The notes: a model not told the origin generated them from the letters alone. A DNA stretch of 64,000 nucleotides from Mucilaginibacter gossypii (GCF_900100945.1 NZ_FNCG01000007.1:166091-230090), one strand, 5' to 3'; counted from the first letter of the stretch, positions 40,594 to 48,553 are shown. Translations and numbers: made by a program.

Positions 40594-40671
40594 GTACTCA
40601 AACGCGTCGACCACACGAACCATTTTATAGATGACCTTAAACGGTTTGTGGCTTTATTTAATGATTTAGGC
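40594..40671 (-). repeat. 78-bp dispersed repeat, copy 2
   Basis: This copy is about 90% identical to 36268-36345 and in the same orientation; the two flank the AraC-permease gene. On the minus strand the terminator-like hairpin at 40559-40583 follows 10 bp later. Confidence 0.55.
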
Positions 40672-40773
40672 AGAATTCGGAATATTTGATCGCTGCCATG
40701 CTGCAAAGGTAGCCGATGCCAAACCGGCCTCTGTCAGCTCAGTTCCATTTTACAGATGCCGGATCAGGGTGAC

Positions 40774-41145
40774 CTATAGATCTACAAATTCGCCTCTTTG
40801 TTCGGCAACCTGATTACCCCACTGCAGGATGGCATTAAGCAAAGGAATGCAGGACCTTCCAAATTCGGTTAAGCCATAGATCACTTTGATCGGCGGCTTT
40901 TCGCCGTAGACCTTTCGATAAATCAAATCGTCTTCTTCCATTTGCCTGAGCTGCAGGCTCAGTGTTCTTTCGGTTACGCCGGGCATTTCCTTGCCGAGCT
41001 CGCTGTACCGTTTAGCCGCATCTTTTAGATGGTATAGGATGACCGCTTTCCATTTCCCGCCGATCAAATCCATCGCCAGGCTTACGGTACAAGGATATCG
41101 TTTGTCACGGAGCTGGATAAAATCGCTTTTACATTCTGTTCGCAT
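40774..41145 (-). CDS. HxlR family transcriptional regulator
   Basis: The 123-residue protein is a single winged helix with HxlR hallmarks: CTVSLAMDLIGGKWKAVILY, RYSELGKEMPGVTERTLSLQ and a C-terminal LTEFGRSCIPLLNAILQWG. A cysteine pair (Cys5, Cys19) may sense redox or electrophiles as in other family members. It is divergent from the NmrA-like gene at 41234, with an inverted repeat between them, so it probably represses that gene and itself. Confidence 0.92.
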   Translation of the reverse strand: MRTECKSDFIQLRDKRYPCTVSLAMDLIGGKWKAVILYHLKDAAKRYSELGKEMPGVTERTLSLQLRQMEEDDLIYRKVYGEKPPIKVIYGLTEFGRSCIPLLNAILQWGNQVAEQRGEFVDL

Positions 41146-41168
41146 GGGTTCGTCAGGCTATCCAAATG

Positions 41169-41215
41169 GATAGTTATTGCAAAAGTAATAAACGATAAAT
41201 AGTTTTGCAACTATC
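41169..41215. promoter_or_regulatory. Inverted repeat between divergent HxlR and NmrA-like genes
   Basis: GATAGTTATTGCAAAA (41169-41184) and TTTTGCAACTATC (41203-41215) form an inverted repeat broken by three bases in the left arm. It lies between the two start codons, where the HxlR regulator would be expected to bind. Confidence 0.5.
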
Positions 41216-41233
41216 ATTTTTATAGTTTAACTT

Positions 41234-42199
41234 ATGGAATCGGAATTCAATCAAACAGCGCTCAAACCGCTGATCACCATCACAGGAATTTTAGGCAAGC
41301 AGGGTTACAGCGCCGCGCAAACGCTTTTGAAAAGTGGCCGGTACCGGGTGCGCGGTATTACCCGCCGTACGGATTCACCGAATGCGATCAGCCTGAAAGA
41401 ACAGGGTGCGGAATTAGTTAACCTGCCACTGGATGTCGGTCATCAGAAAGCTTATACCGAAGCATTTCGCGGCTCGCACGGGGTTTTCATGATGACGCCT
41501 GGTATCGCGCCGCCGGATACCCACGAATTTGAGTTGGGTAAGCAACTGGCGGATGCGGCGGTGGAAGCCGGGGTACAGCACGTGATCTTCAGCAGCCTGG
41601 AAAACGTTGATGAGATCACCCGGGGAAAGAAGTTCGCACCACATTTTACAGATAAAGCCAGGGTCGAAGCCTATATCCGGACACTGCCTATTACCAGTTC
41701 CTTTATTTATATGGCTTTTTTCTACACGAACCTATTGGAGTTTTATACGCCGCTGGTCAGGGAGGATGGTACGCTGGTCTTTCCCATCTATCTGCCGGAA
41801 GACTTCCGTGCGCCTTTTGTTGATCCCTTAACAGCTACCGGGCCCGCTGTACTGGAGCTATTTTCTGACCAGCAGCAATATGCCGGGCAGTCGTTGCCTG
41901 TGATCGGCGACATCATTTCGCCGCGGGAGATGGTAGCTACTTTTATCCGGGTAACCGGCAAAAAGGCCGTTTACAGTTCAGCTTATTCGCGCGAAGACTT
42001 TCTCCGGCATTTCCCGGCGTTTGCTTCCAACGAGCTGTTGGTGCAGGAAACTATCGGAATGGTGAATTACGCCGTAGAAGATGGTTATTTCCGCGAAGGC
42101 CGCGATCTGGAATGGAGCCGCCGGATCGATCCCGGTACCCTAACCTGGGAGCGTTTTTTGCGCAAGACCGGATGGCAGGGCGAAAAGATCAGCTTTTAA
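41234..42199 (+). CDS. NmrA-like NAD(P)-binding protein
   Basis: The 321-residue protein starts with a Rossmann glycine motif (ITITGILGKQGYSAAQTLLK) after a short leader. The NmrA-type body includes GVFMMTPGIAPPD, the central VQHVIFSSLENVDEI and a middle SFIYMAFFYTNLLEF. NmrA-like proteins bind NAD(P)(H) and act as redox sensors or as atypical short-chain dehydrogenases; a catalytic YxxxK is not evident. It is divergently read from an HxlR-type regulator and is probably induced under the same stress. Confidence 0.88.
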   Translation: MESEFNQTALKPLITITGILGKQGYSAAQTLLKSGRYRVRGITRRTDSPNAISLKEQGAELVNLPLDVGHQKAYTEAFRGSHGVFMMTPGIAPPDTHEFELGKQLADAAVEAGVQHVIFSSLENVDEITRGKKFAPHFTDKARVEAYIRTLPITSSFIYMAFFYTNLLEFYTPLVREDGTLVFPIYLPEDFRAPFVDPLTATGPAVLELFSDQQQYAGQSLPVIGDIISPREMVATFIRVTGKKAVYSSAYSREDFLRHFPAFASNELLVQETIGMVNYAVEDGYFREGRDLEWSRRIDPGTLTWERFLRKTGWQGEKISF

Positions 42200-42458
42200 A
42201 CTGATCTGCTTTCCGGCCCGCGACGATGATCACCGGCTTTTTTATAGGCGATATCTTATCCCTGGCAAAGGGACACGTTATTGAGAATAGCTCCAAATAA
42301 AAACAGAGACAATTTTAATGGGTAATATTCTTTCCGGCTGCTGCTATCACCGCAACAGTAGCGGACGCATGGAGTAGGATATGGACTAAAAGAAATCATC
42401 AAATTTGTGCGCCGGCAATCTTTTCCTGGCGTTTTTTGTTAAGGAACAAACACAGCGC

Positions 42459-43337
42459 ATGAAAGCACCGCATTTATTTTTTATCGTTAACCCCTCGGCC
42501 GGGAAAGACGAACCTATCGTAGAACAGATCGGTGAAGTATTCCGGCACAGCAAGACAGCGATCACGGTTCACGTATTGGAGGAAGAAGAAGAACCTGCCG
42601 AACTCATCCGCTCGGTGCTGAATGAAACCGATCTCGTAGCCGTTTATGGTGGTGATGGCAGTGTGACGCAAGCCGCTGCAGGTTTGATCGGAACCAGCAC
42701 CCCCCTGGCCATTATTCCCGGCGGAACGGCCAATGTTTTTGCCAAAGAACTGGGTATCCCGCAAGATACCATGGAAGCTTTAAAGCTGATCCGCGACCAA
42801 AAGTATCGCTTGCAAGCGGTAGATACAGGACTGGTTAACGGCCGCCCTTTTCTTTTACGGGTCAACCTGGGCATCATGGCAGAAATGATCACCGAAACCG
42901 ACCCGGGTTTGAAGGACAAGATCGGCCAACTGGCTTATGGTATTGCCGCGGTGAAAAGCGCTGTAAATACCGAACCGGTTACTTACCATTTAACGATAGA
43001 CGGCAAAACGGCCGAAGCAACCGGCGTAGCCCTGACTGTTACCAATTCCGGCAGCATCGGTATCGGCGGCTTGCAAATGTACCCGGGGATCAGTGTCAAT
43101 GACGGCTTACTGGATATTATACTGCTCAAAGATGCAGGATTGCTATCGCTGCTCAAAGCCGCGGGGTCCAGTCTACTGGATCAAACAACCGACGCCGTTG
43201 ATCATTGGGCCGGTAAGGACATTACGATCAGGTTGCCTGAAAAACAAGTATATCTCTGTGACGATTGTGGAACAGAAGCTAAAAAACTTACGCTAAAGGT
43301 TGTTCCGGGCTCCTTAACGATTGCTGTGCCATGTTAA
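42459..43337 (+). CDS. Diacylglycerol kinase family lipid kinase
   Basis: I place the start at ATG 42459 (MKAPHLFFIVNPSAGK), since NPSAGK is the canonical N-terminus and an AAGGAA lies upstream; the GTG- or ATG-started longer form from 42405 is unlikely. The nucleotide motif GGDGSVTQAA is near residue 64, followed by IPGGTANVFAKELGIP. The C-terminal domain is complete to VPGSLTIAVPC. These kinases phosphorylate diacylglycerol-like or ceramide-like lipids at the inner membrane. The next gene overlaps its end by seven bases and encodes a phosphatase, suggesting opposing or sequential lipid reactions. Confidence 0.9.
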   Translation: MKAPHLFFIVNPSAGKDEPIVEQIGEVFRHSKTAITVHVLEEEEEPAELIRSVLNETDLVAVYGGDGSVTQAAAGLIGTSTPLAIIPGGTANVFAKELGIPQDTMEALKLIRDQKYRLQAVDTGLVNGRPFLLRVNLGIMAEMITETDPGLKDKIGQLAYGIAAVKSAVNTEPVTYHLTIDGKTAEATGVALTVTNSGSIGIGGLQMYPGISVNDGLLDIILLKDAGLLSLLKAAGSSLLDQTTDAVDHWAGKDITIRLPEKQVYLCDDCGTEAKKLTLKVVPGSLTIAVPC

Positions 43338-43888
43338 CGAAAATCAAAAGTATCATTATCCTGCTGGTTATTTTCTGGCAGAAGATGTGGGATAATATTT
43401 ACCGTTTCTTTAATGGCGTTCCAACCCTGAAGCGCAGCCGGATCACCGCCAATCTTTTTTTAGGGAGCCAGTACAGCCTGATCGGCCTGCAAAAACTCAA
43501 AGCACTGGGCATCACTGCTATTGTCAATATGCGGGAACATCCGGCTTTCGCCGAGTCGAAATACGAAGGATTCCATTACCTGCATTTGCCTACGAAAGAC
43601 AATACCCCGCCGCCGCTGGAAACATTGATCAAAGGCGCGGAATTTGTCACTCACGAGATCAAAGCCGGCGGCAAGGTTTATATTCACTGCCGTCAGGGCC
43701 TCGGTAGGGGACCTACCATGACCATTGCCTACCTGATCAGTACCGGCCTGACTTATGACGCTGCTTTTGCACTGGTCAAAAAGGTGCGCTCTTTTATTAA
43801 CCCACGGTCATCGCAGATTGCTCAGTTAAAAGCATTGGAACAATACTATCAGGAACATCCCCAACCGGCCAGCATAACCCCTAAATAA
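43331..43888 (+). CDS. Membrane-anchored dual-specificity-type phosphatase (PTPMT1-like)
   Basis: The 185-residue protein begins with a hydrophobic helix (IKSIIILLVIFWQKMW), then a Cys-based phosphatase domain with the P-loop HCRQGLGRGPTM near residue 119. The general-acid aspartate may be in LPTKDNTPP. The frame starts inside the stop of the lipid kinase gene (43331-43337), so the two are co-translated. This pairing and the membrane anchor point to a lipid phosphatase of the PTPMT1 kind (phosphatidylglycerophosphate), but a protein phosphatase is possible. Confidence 0.8.
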   Translation: MLTKIKSIIILLVIFWQKMWDNIYRFFNGVPTLKRSRITANLFLGSQYSLIGLQKLKALGITAIVNMREHPAFAESKYEGFHYLHLPTKDNTPPPLETLIKGAEFVTHEIKAGGKVYIHCRQGLGRGPTMTIAYLISTGLTYDAAFALVKKVRSFINPRSSQIAQLKALEQYYQEHPQPASITPK

Positions 43889-44332
43889 TTAAAGCGGTTG
43901 GGCCAAACCCACCAGCAGTCCTTCGGCCCCCCGGATATAACAAAGCCGGTAGGCATTTTCATATTTTACGATCTCGCCAACCAACGTTGCGCCCTGTTTT
44001 TGCAAACGCTCCACCAGTTCATCAATATTCGTCACGGCAAACATCGCCCGCAAATAACCCAACGCATTGACCGGCGCATTGCGGTGATCCTCCATGACTT
44101 CGGGATCCAAAAAACGTGATAGTTCTAAACGGCTATGTCCGTCCGGCGTCACCATCATCGCAATCTCTACCCGCTGGTTAGGAAGGCCTGTGATCCGGCC
44201 AGCCCATTCACCTTCGATTACCATCCGCCCTTCCAGCTTCAAACCGATTTCGCTAAAAAAAGCAATCGCTTTATCGAGGGATTCCACCACGATCCCCATG
44301 TTGTCCATTCTCAATAATTCGCTTGTTGCCAT
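43889..44332 (-). CDS. VOC family (glyoxalase-like) protein
   Basis: The 147-residue protein has the paired beta-alpha-beta modules of the VOC superfamily: DNMGIVVESLDKAIAFFSEI at the N-terminus, then RLELSRFL, and a second module YLRAMFAVTNIDELVERLQK with CYIRGAEGLLVGLAQ at the end. His11 and Glu are not at clear metal sites in my reading, so the activity is open. Its stop codon abuts that of the convergent phosphatase gene. Confidence 0.85.
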   Translation of the reverse strand: MATSELLRMDNMGIVVESLDKAIAFFSEIGLKLEGRMVIEGEWAGRITGLPNQRVEIAMMVTPDGHSRLELSRFLDPEVMEDHRNAPVNALGYLRAMFAVTNIDELVERLQKQGATLVGEIVKYENAYRLCYIRGAEGLLVGLAQPL

Positions 44333-44394
44333 AAACCTGTTGGAATAAAATTTGTTAACTATTAACTAATTATTCATAACAAATATATCGACCT

Positions 44395-44556
44395 ATGAGT
44401 ACAAGAGGAAGTAAAGTGGAAAGGAATTCCGTTTCGGATCAGCCCCACGAGATCAAATATGAAGCACAAAAGGAAGGTACCAGTGCTAAAGCCATCAAAG
44501 AGGCCAAGAAATCGGCAGGCAACCAACGTGCCGCTATAGAAAAGAAAGTGAAATGA
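44395..44556 (+). CDS. Small basic protein, DUF3606-like
   Basis: An ATG at 44395 opens 53 codons to TGA at 44554. The product is very hydrophilic (HEIKYEAQKEGTSAKAIKEA, then KKSAGNQRAAIEKKVK) and resembles the small DUF3606 family. It is the first of a tight run of small genes. The following ATG overlaps its stop (ATGA at 44553-44556). The function is unknown. Confidence 0.65.
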   Translation: MSTRGSKVERNSVSDQPHEIKYEAQKEGTSAKAIKEAKKSAGNQRAAIEKKVK

Positions 44557-44796
44557 GCCGGGCATTTGTCAAAGAGGGCGATGCCGATAGCAGCGAACAT
44601 GGCTTCGCTGCTTTTCTTTTTAAAACGCGAGAATGGCGGCCCGGTATATGAACTGCATACCCGCTATAGCGAGAAATACCGGAAAGAAGTGCATGAAATG
44701 AGCGACGGTTTAGGTTATATGCTCAATGATGATAACCAATGGCAAATCATATTAGAAAATGAACACACCAGAAAAAAACAAGGAACAAACCGATGA
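44553..44796 (+). pseudogene. Small gene with probable frameshift
   Basis: ATG 44553 overlaps the previous stop and encodes MSRAFVKEGDADSSEHGF, ending after 32 codons at 44651. Shortly before this, around 44625, the other frame takes over with NGGPVYELHTRYSEKYRK and continues to 44796, where the next gene (44759) already begins. Joining the two frames gives one plausible small protein. MSRAFVKE is a start seen in GreA-family relatives, but nothing else of that family follows. It could be a real frameshift, a sequencing error or two separate peptides. Confidence 0.4.
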
Positions 44797-44950
44797 GATC
44801 GGTGATGATTTGGAAAGCGGCAATGAAGTAAACCAGGCGATCGAACAGCAAGGCGATGACGCTCCCGCCGCAATTCCGCGTGATACCGATGCGGCTAAGC
44901 ATGAGCCGAGAAAGCAGGATGATAACCAGGAATTGCAGGGCGCACCGTAA
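44759..44950 (+). CDS. Small acidic hydrophilic protein, unknown
   Basis: The 63-residue product is strongly acidic and polar (NKEQTDEIGDDLESGNEVNQ) and lacks hydrophobic segments, so it is probably disordered. Its stop overlaps the start of the exonuclease gene (TAATG at 44948-44952), which supports translation. I recognise no family. Confidence 0.6.
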   Translation: MNTPEKNKEQTDEIGDDLESGNEVNQAIEQQGDDAPAAIPRDTDAAKHEPRKQDDNQELQGAP

Positions 44951-45720
44951 TGAAGATCGCGACGTATAATATCAACGGCATCAACGGCCGCCTGGAGCAT
45001 TTGCTGCGTTGGCTCCGGGAAGCTCAGCCGGATATTGTCTGTTTGCAGGAGCTCAAACGTGAACAGCATAGTTTCCCCGAAAGCGCTTTAAAAGATGCGG
45101 GCTACAACGCGATCTGGCAGGGCCAGAAAAGCTGGAATGGCGTAGCCATTCTTGCCAAAAACGAGATACGTGAACTGCACCGCGATCTGCCTGGCGACGA
45201 CGATGAGTTTACCCATAGCCGCTATATCGAAGCGTTCGTCGATGACGTGGTCATCGGCTGTATCTATTTGCCGAACGGCAATCCCTGGCCGGGCCCTAAA
45301 TTCGACTACAAATTACGCTGGTTCAGACGTCTGGCTGATCACGCAAAAGGATTGGTCAACCGCGAATTGCCGGTACTACTGGTCGGCGATTACAATGTGA
45401 TGCCTACCGAACTGGATACCTATAAACCCGCAAAATATCTGGAGAACGCGCTGTTCCGGCCCGAAAGCCGCGAAGCTTTTAAGAAATTGGTGGATCAGGG
45501 CTGGACCGACGCCATCCGCGATCTATATCCCCACGAACGTATCTATACCTTTTGGGATTACCTGCGCAATGCTTACGGCCGGAATGCCGGGCTACGGCTG
45601 GATCATTTTCTGTTAAATAAACATATCGCGCCGCGTTTAAGGACCGCACAGGTAGACAAACATGTACGCGGCTGGGAACACAGCAGCGACCACGCGCCGG
45701 TGTGGATCGAACTGGCATGA
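44950..45720 (+). CDS. xth: Exodeoxyribonuclease III / AP endonuclease family
   Basis: The 256-residue protein has the full endonuclease-exonuclease-phosphatase fold: MKIATYNINGINGRLEHLL, LQELKRE (metal-binding Glu), GVAILAKN, a catalytic VLLVGDYNVMPTE, and SDHAPVWIELA at the C-terminus. Exonuclease III acts on abasic sites and as a 3'-5' exonuclease in base excision repair. The gene is embedded in a run of small genes with overlapping ends; the company of KTSC and DUF1810 genes is common around stress or DNA repair loci. GC content here is visibly above the window average. Confidence 0.9.
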   Translation: MKIATYNINGINGRLEHLLRWLREAQPDIVCLQELKREQHSFPESALKDAGYNAIWQGQKSWNGVAILAKNEIRELHRDLPGDDDEFTHSRYIEAFVDDVVIGCIYLPNGNPWPGPKFDYKLRWFRRLADHAKGLVNRELPVLLVGDYNVMPTELDTYKPAKYLENALFRPESREAFKKLVDQGWTDAIRDLYPHERIYTFWDYLRNAYGRNAGLRLDHFLLNKHIAPRLRTAQVDKHVRGWEHSSDHAPVWIELA

Positions 45721-45739
45721 TATTTAAACCAATTAAACC

Positions 45740-46174
45740 ATGGACACCAAACAGCATTTAAAGCGTTTCCTGGACGCACAGCGCAATGATTACGAAACAG
45801 CGCTGGCCGAGATCAAAAGCGGCCGCAAGCGCAGCCACTGGATGTGGTATATCTTTCCGCAGCTCGCCGGCTTAGGCATGACCGAAATCTCGAAACATTA
45901 CGCTATTCAAAACATTCAGGAAGCTACCGACTTTTTATTTGACGAAACCCTGGGCCCGCGACTCCTTAAGATCTGCAAAGCCCTGCTGGAACTGCCCACC
46001 AATGACGCTTTTGAAGTTTTCGGGGACCCCGACCACCTCAAGCTCAGATCAAGTATGACCTTATTTGACGCCGTGCCGGCTACTTTTCCGGTATTCGGGC
46101 AGGTATTAGATAAATTTTATCAGGGCGAACGTGATCAGCGCACATTGGATATTTTAAAGCAGCAGAAAATATGA
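45740..46174 (+). CDS. DUF1810 family protein
   Basis: The 144-residue product matches DUF1810: the marks KSGRKRSHWMWYIFPQLAGL near residue 28, HYAIQ, then EATDFLFDETLGPRL, and DHLKLRSSMTLFDAV. Family members are calpastatin-like in annotation, but the function is unproven. The stop overlaps the start of the next gene (ATGA at 46171-46174). Confidence 0.9.
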   Translation: MDTKQHLKRFLDAQRNDYETALAEIKSGRKRSHWMWYIFPQLAGLGMTEISKHYAIQNIQEATDFLFDETLGPRLLKICKALLELPTNDAFEVFGDPDHLKLRSSMTLFDAVPATFPVFGQVLDKFYQGERDQRTLDILKQQKI

Positions 46175-46392
46175 AACCCGGCCCGCAGCTTTTAGCCCTG
46201 CTTGATAAACAATATACATCGTCTAAGTTGACAGAAATGGTTTTTCAACGCTATGACCTGGCCTTTAAAACCGATGAAACGGGCCAGCCTGTTTTGTTAT
46301 TCATCGGCAAAAAAGACGGCCAGGGTAAGATCAAAGGCGAACGCTTCGCCAGGCAGGCGAAAGGCCACTGGGACAATAAGGGCAAAATATGA
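46171..46392 (+). CDS. Small unknown protein
   Basis: Seventy-three residues, basic and soluble (TEMVFQRYDLAFKTDETGQP; VLLFIGKKDGQGKIKGERFA). No signal peptide or motif. Start and stop both overlap the neighbours by four bases (ATGA), so it is read as part of the run. I recognise no family. Confidence 0.65.
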   Translation: MKPGPQLLALLDKQYTSSKLTEMVFQRYDLAFKTDETGQPVLLFIGKKDGQGKIKGERFARQAKGHWDNKGKI

Positions 46393-46751
46393 AAAAGAAA
46401 AGCTACAAGATCACGTTCAGTATGCAGGAAGGCTACGCACCCGGTGCAAAAATTCACCGCATCAGCACTGCCGAACGCATCATTAAAGATTGGCTCACAG
46501 AACGCCTGCGGAAAGAAGAGCCCATCGTAACGGGGCTTTTACAACAAGGCACCTTGTTTTTTCCGGCGAACGACGCCATCAGCGCATCGCCCACCGCTAT
46601 CTTTACCGGTGAGCTTTCTGAACCAAAAGATATGAAGCGCAGCAACAAAGAGGTGAAAAATACGCTCAGGTCGTTAGCTGCTTTGTTGAAGGACCGGTTG
46701 AAACAAGAATCGGTTTTTATCGTTTACCGAGAAAAGAACTGGTGTGTATGA
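46389..46751 (+). CDS. Unknown protein in small-gene run
   Basis: A 120-residue basic protein (YKITFSMQEGYAPGAKIHRI; NKEVKNTLRSLAALLKDRLK). No domain recognised. It overlaps the previous and following genes by ATGA at 46389-46392 and 46748-46751. Confidence 0.65.
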   Translation: MKKKSYKITFSMQEGYAPGAKIHRISTAERIIKDWLTERLRKEEPIVTGLLQQGTLFFPANDAISASPTAIFTGELSEPKDMKRSNKEVKNTLRSLAALLKDRLKQESVFIVYREKNWCV

Positions 46752-47254
46752 ACAACGAATTGGAAAAGCAGGAATTACTGATCGGTGACGATGGTGTGTT
46801 TCCCGGAAACAGGCTGCCGGCGCTGTTGTATAAAGGCGCTTTGGACATCCCATTTTTGTTTCCGGCCACGCATGTCAGCAAGCTGTTTGCGGCAAACGGA
46901 TGGAGCAATAGCTGGGATGCGGGCATTTTTACCTATCACCATTACCACAGCGTCACCCATGAAGTGCTTGGCATTTATTCGGGCAAAGCCCGCGTTCAAT
47001 TAGGTAATGATGCCGGTCCCGTCATCCTCTTAGAGAAAGGCGACGTACTGATCATTCCGGCCGGTGTAGCCCACAAAAATCTCGATGAAGAAAATGATGT
47101 TGGCGTGGTCGGCGCTTACCCGGACGGTAAAGATTACGATATGAATTACGGCAAACCCGGTGAAAGGCCAGGAACCGATAAGCATATCGCAGCCGTACCC
47201 TCGCCCAAAACAGATCCGCTGACGGGCGAAGTGATCAAACAATGGAAAAATTAA
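46748..47254 (+). CDS. Cupin domain protein (YjlB-like)
   Basis: I choose ATG 46748, which overlaps the previous stop (ATGA); a GTG at 46742 is the alternative. The 168-residue product has a single cupin barrel: FTYHHYHSVTHEVLGIYSGK holds the His-rich metal site, and GDVLIIPAGVAHKNL gives the second motif. This matches YjlB-type cupins. Metal-dependent activity is likely but the substrate is unknown. Confidence 0.85.
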   Translation: MNNELEKQELLIGDDGVFPGNRLPALLYKGALDIPFLFPATHVSKLFAANGWSNSWDAGIFTYHHYHSVTHEVLGIYSGKARVQLGNDAGPVILLEKGDVLIIPAGVAHKNLDEENDVGVVGAYPDGKDYDMNYGKPGERPGTDKHIAAVPSPKTDPLTGEVIKQWKN

Positions 47255-47267
47255 AGAAGGAGGAAAT

Positions 47268-47452
47268 ATGCCCTGGTATAACGGCGACTACCCGCCATCT
47301 AGCCGAAATACCTGCGGGAAAAAGCGGTAGAGATCGCTAACGAGATCATTAAAGAAAGCGGCGACGAAGGCATCGCTATCGCCACCGGGTTGAAACGGGC
47401 ACGGCAATATTTCGAAGAGCACCCGGAAGAAATACCTGAAAACGAAAAGTAA
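47268..47452 (+). pseudogene. Small conserved protein, frameshifted by a short deletion
   Basis: ATG 47268 follows a strong Shine-Dalgarno (AAGAAGGAGG). It gives MPWYNGDYPPSSRNTCGKKR and then stops. Another frame continues with PKYLREKAVEIANEIIKESG and GIAIATGLKRARQYFEEHPE to TAA 47450. The parts fit one small protein if the family's usual YPPSY.NQP.YLREKA text is restored, which needs about ten bases around 47300. The next gene begins 3 bp after its stop. Confidence 0.65.
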
Positions 47453-47454
47453 TC

Positions 47455-47703
47455 ATGCCCTCTGCAGTCATCAAATCTTACAGCTATGATGCCGCCAGCG
47501 AAACACTGGAAATCGTCTGTCACTCCGGCAAGGTCTATCATTACCTCTGCGTGCCTGAAAAAGTATTTAAGGAGATGCGCTCCACCATGGTCAAGGGTAT
47601 CTGGTTCAACCGGCATATCAAAGGAAAATATCCGTTCGAGGAAACCACCCCAGGTTTAAACCAAACGAATTTATTTGAAGATCAACTAAAAAAACGGCTG
47701 TAA
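47455..47703 (+). CDS. KTSC domain protein
   Basis: The 82-residue product is a complete KTSC domain: SAVIKSYSYDAASETLEIVC, then GKVYHYLCVPEKVFKEM, and GIWFNRHIKGKYPFEE. KTSC domains occur alone or with nucleases and DNA/RNA-binding proteins; the biochemical role is unknown. It is the last intact gene of the small-gene run. Confidence 0.85.
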   Translation: MPSAVIKSYSYDAASETLEIVCHSGKVYHYLCVPEKVFKEMRSTMVKGIWFNRHIKGKYPFEETTPGLNQTNLFEDQLKKRL

Positions 47704-47743
47704 GACAGGCCTGTGTTAACGCTGATACCCGCTCCGCGGTTGG

Positions 47744-47998
47744 TTGCCATTATTTGGCGAGCTTTTAGCATTGAAGCCGATACAAACCAATCACGACTAT
47801 TCCAGGTTCGCGCCTGCCGTCACGAATGAACAGGCTTTGCCGGCTGAACTGTTCAGGGAAATGGTAACGCCGCAGGCAGAAAAAATGCCCGGCGGGCCCC
47901 GCCGTGGAATGGCCATTTTTACCAACGGGAACAACGGCTTCGCCTTGATCAAGCAGGTCCTGAAAGCGGCGTTTCTCCTGAAAGAACTTACGCCTTAA
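47744..47998 (+). pseudogene. Serine hydrolase (beta-lactamase-like) remnant
   Basis: The 84-codon frame begins at TTG and joins a segment like the middle of class C-type serine hydrolases (NHDYSRFAPAVTNEQALPAE, LFREMVTPQAE) to a piece like their end (RRGMAIFTNGNNGFALIKQV). The catalytic SxxK and YxN parts are absent, so it is an internally deleted remnant. The assignment is tentative. Confidence 0.4.
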
Positions 47999-48127
47999 AG
48001 TAGAGAACGGCTCCGAAATTAACTGTGGCGGGCGGCAATCAACGCCAGGGTACTTCTCCTTTGACTATATTCGTTCAGCTTCAGTTATTTAACACTATTT
48101 AAACGGTCTGTTGTAAGCCATTCCCTT

Positions 48128-48553
48128 TTATGTTGCGGTTTTGCCTTTGGCATCTATTAACTGAAAGCCCGCCTTGACGGCCTTCGTTTTTATTATATAG
48201 CGTACTTCCAGGGAATCCCTAGAATTAATGGCCAGTTTAATTTTATCCGGGCTTAAAAAAGTAGCTGTAAAAGGATATTTTTCTCCTATGGTGATCCTTC
48301 CGGTGATGTAATTGGCCTGTTGATCACGGATCTTAAAATAGCCGGTATAACAATGTAGTTTCCTGGTTACGCTTATCTTGCCGCCGGGAAAAAAGGCGAT
48401 CTGAAAATTTTTTAACGAGTCCGCAACCGGATCTTTCTCCGTCCAATAGCCATAAATGGTATTGGCAGGTTCTATTCGTTTGGTATAGGTTTTGAAATCA
48501 AAACCTGAACAAATACCGAGAACGATAAAGCTGCTTAATACGATAGTTTTCAT
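48128..48553 (-). CDS. Secreted or lipoprotein of unknown function
   Basis: I choose ATG 48553 (MKTIVLSSFIVLGICSGFDF), giving a 141-residue product with a signal sequence; LGIC-S could be a lipobox. The mature part is beta-rich (GYWTEKDPVADSLKNFQIAF, ISVTRKLHCYTGYFKIRDQQ), like small Bacteroidota lipocalin-type proteins. No motif is decisive. Confidence 0.6.
   Translation of the reverse strand: MKTIVLSSFIVLGICSGFDFKTYTKRIEPANTIYGYWTEKDPVADSLKNFQIAFFPGGKISVTRKLHCYTGYFKIRDQQANYITGRITIGEKYPFTATFLSPDKIKLAINSRDSLEVRYIIKTKAVKAGFQLIDAKGKTAT

Larger units (their letters stand above)
40223..40773. other. Intergenic stretch with a second repeat-hairpin unit
   Basis: Only the 78-bp repeat and its hairpin are clear. 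A minus-strand open frame at 40449-40706 runs through them and has no recognisable product. Bases 40223-40440 hold the upstream region of the fusion gene, AT-rich, without a clear promoter. Confidence 0.4.

Noticed and set aside
40449-40706. Minus-strand 85-codon open frame
   Set aside because: It runs through the 78-bp repeat and the terminator hairpin and has no recognisable product.
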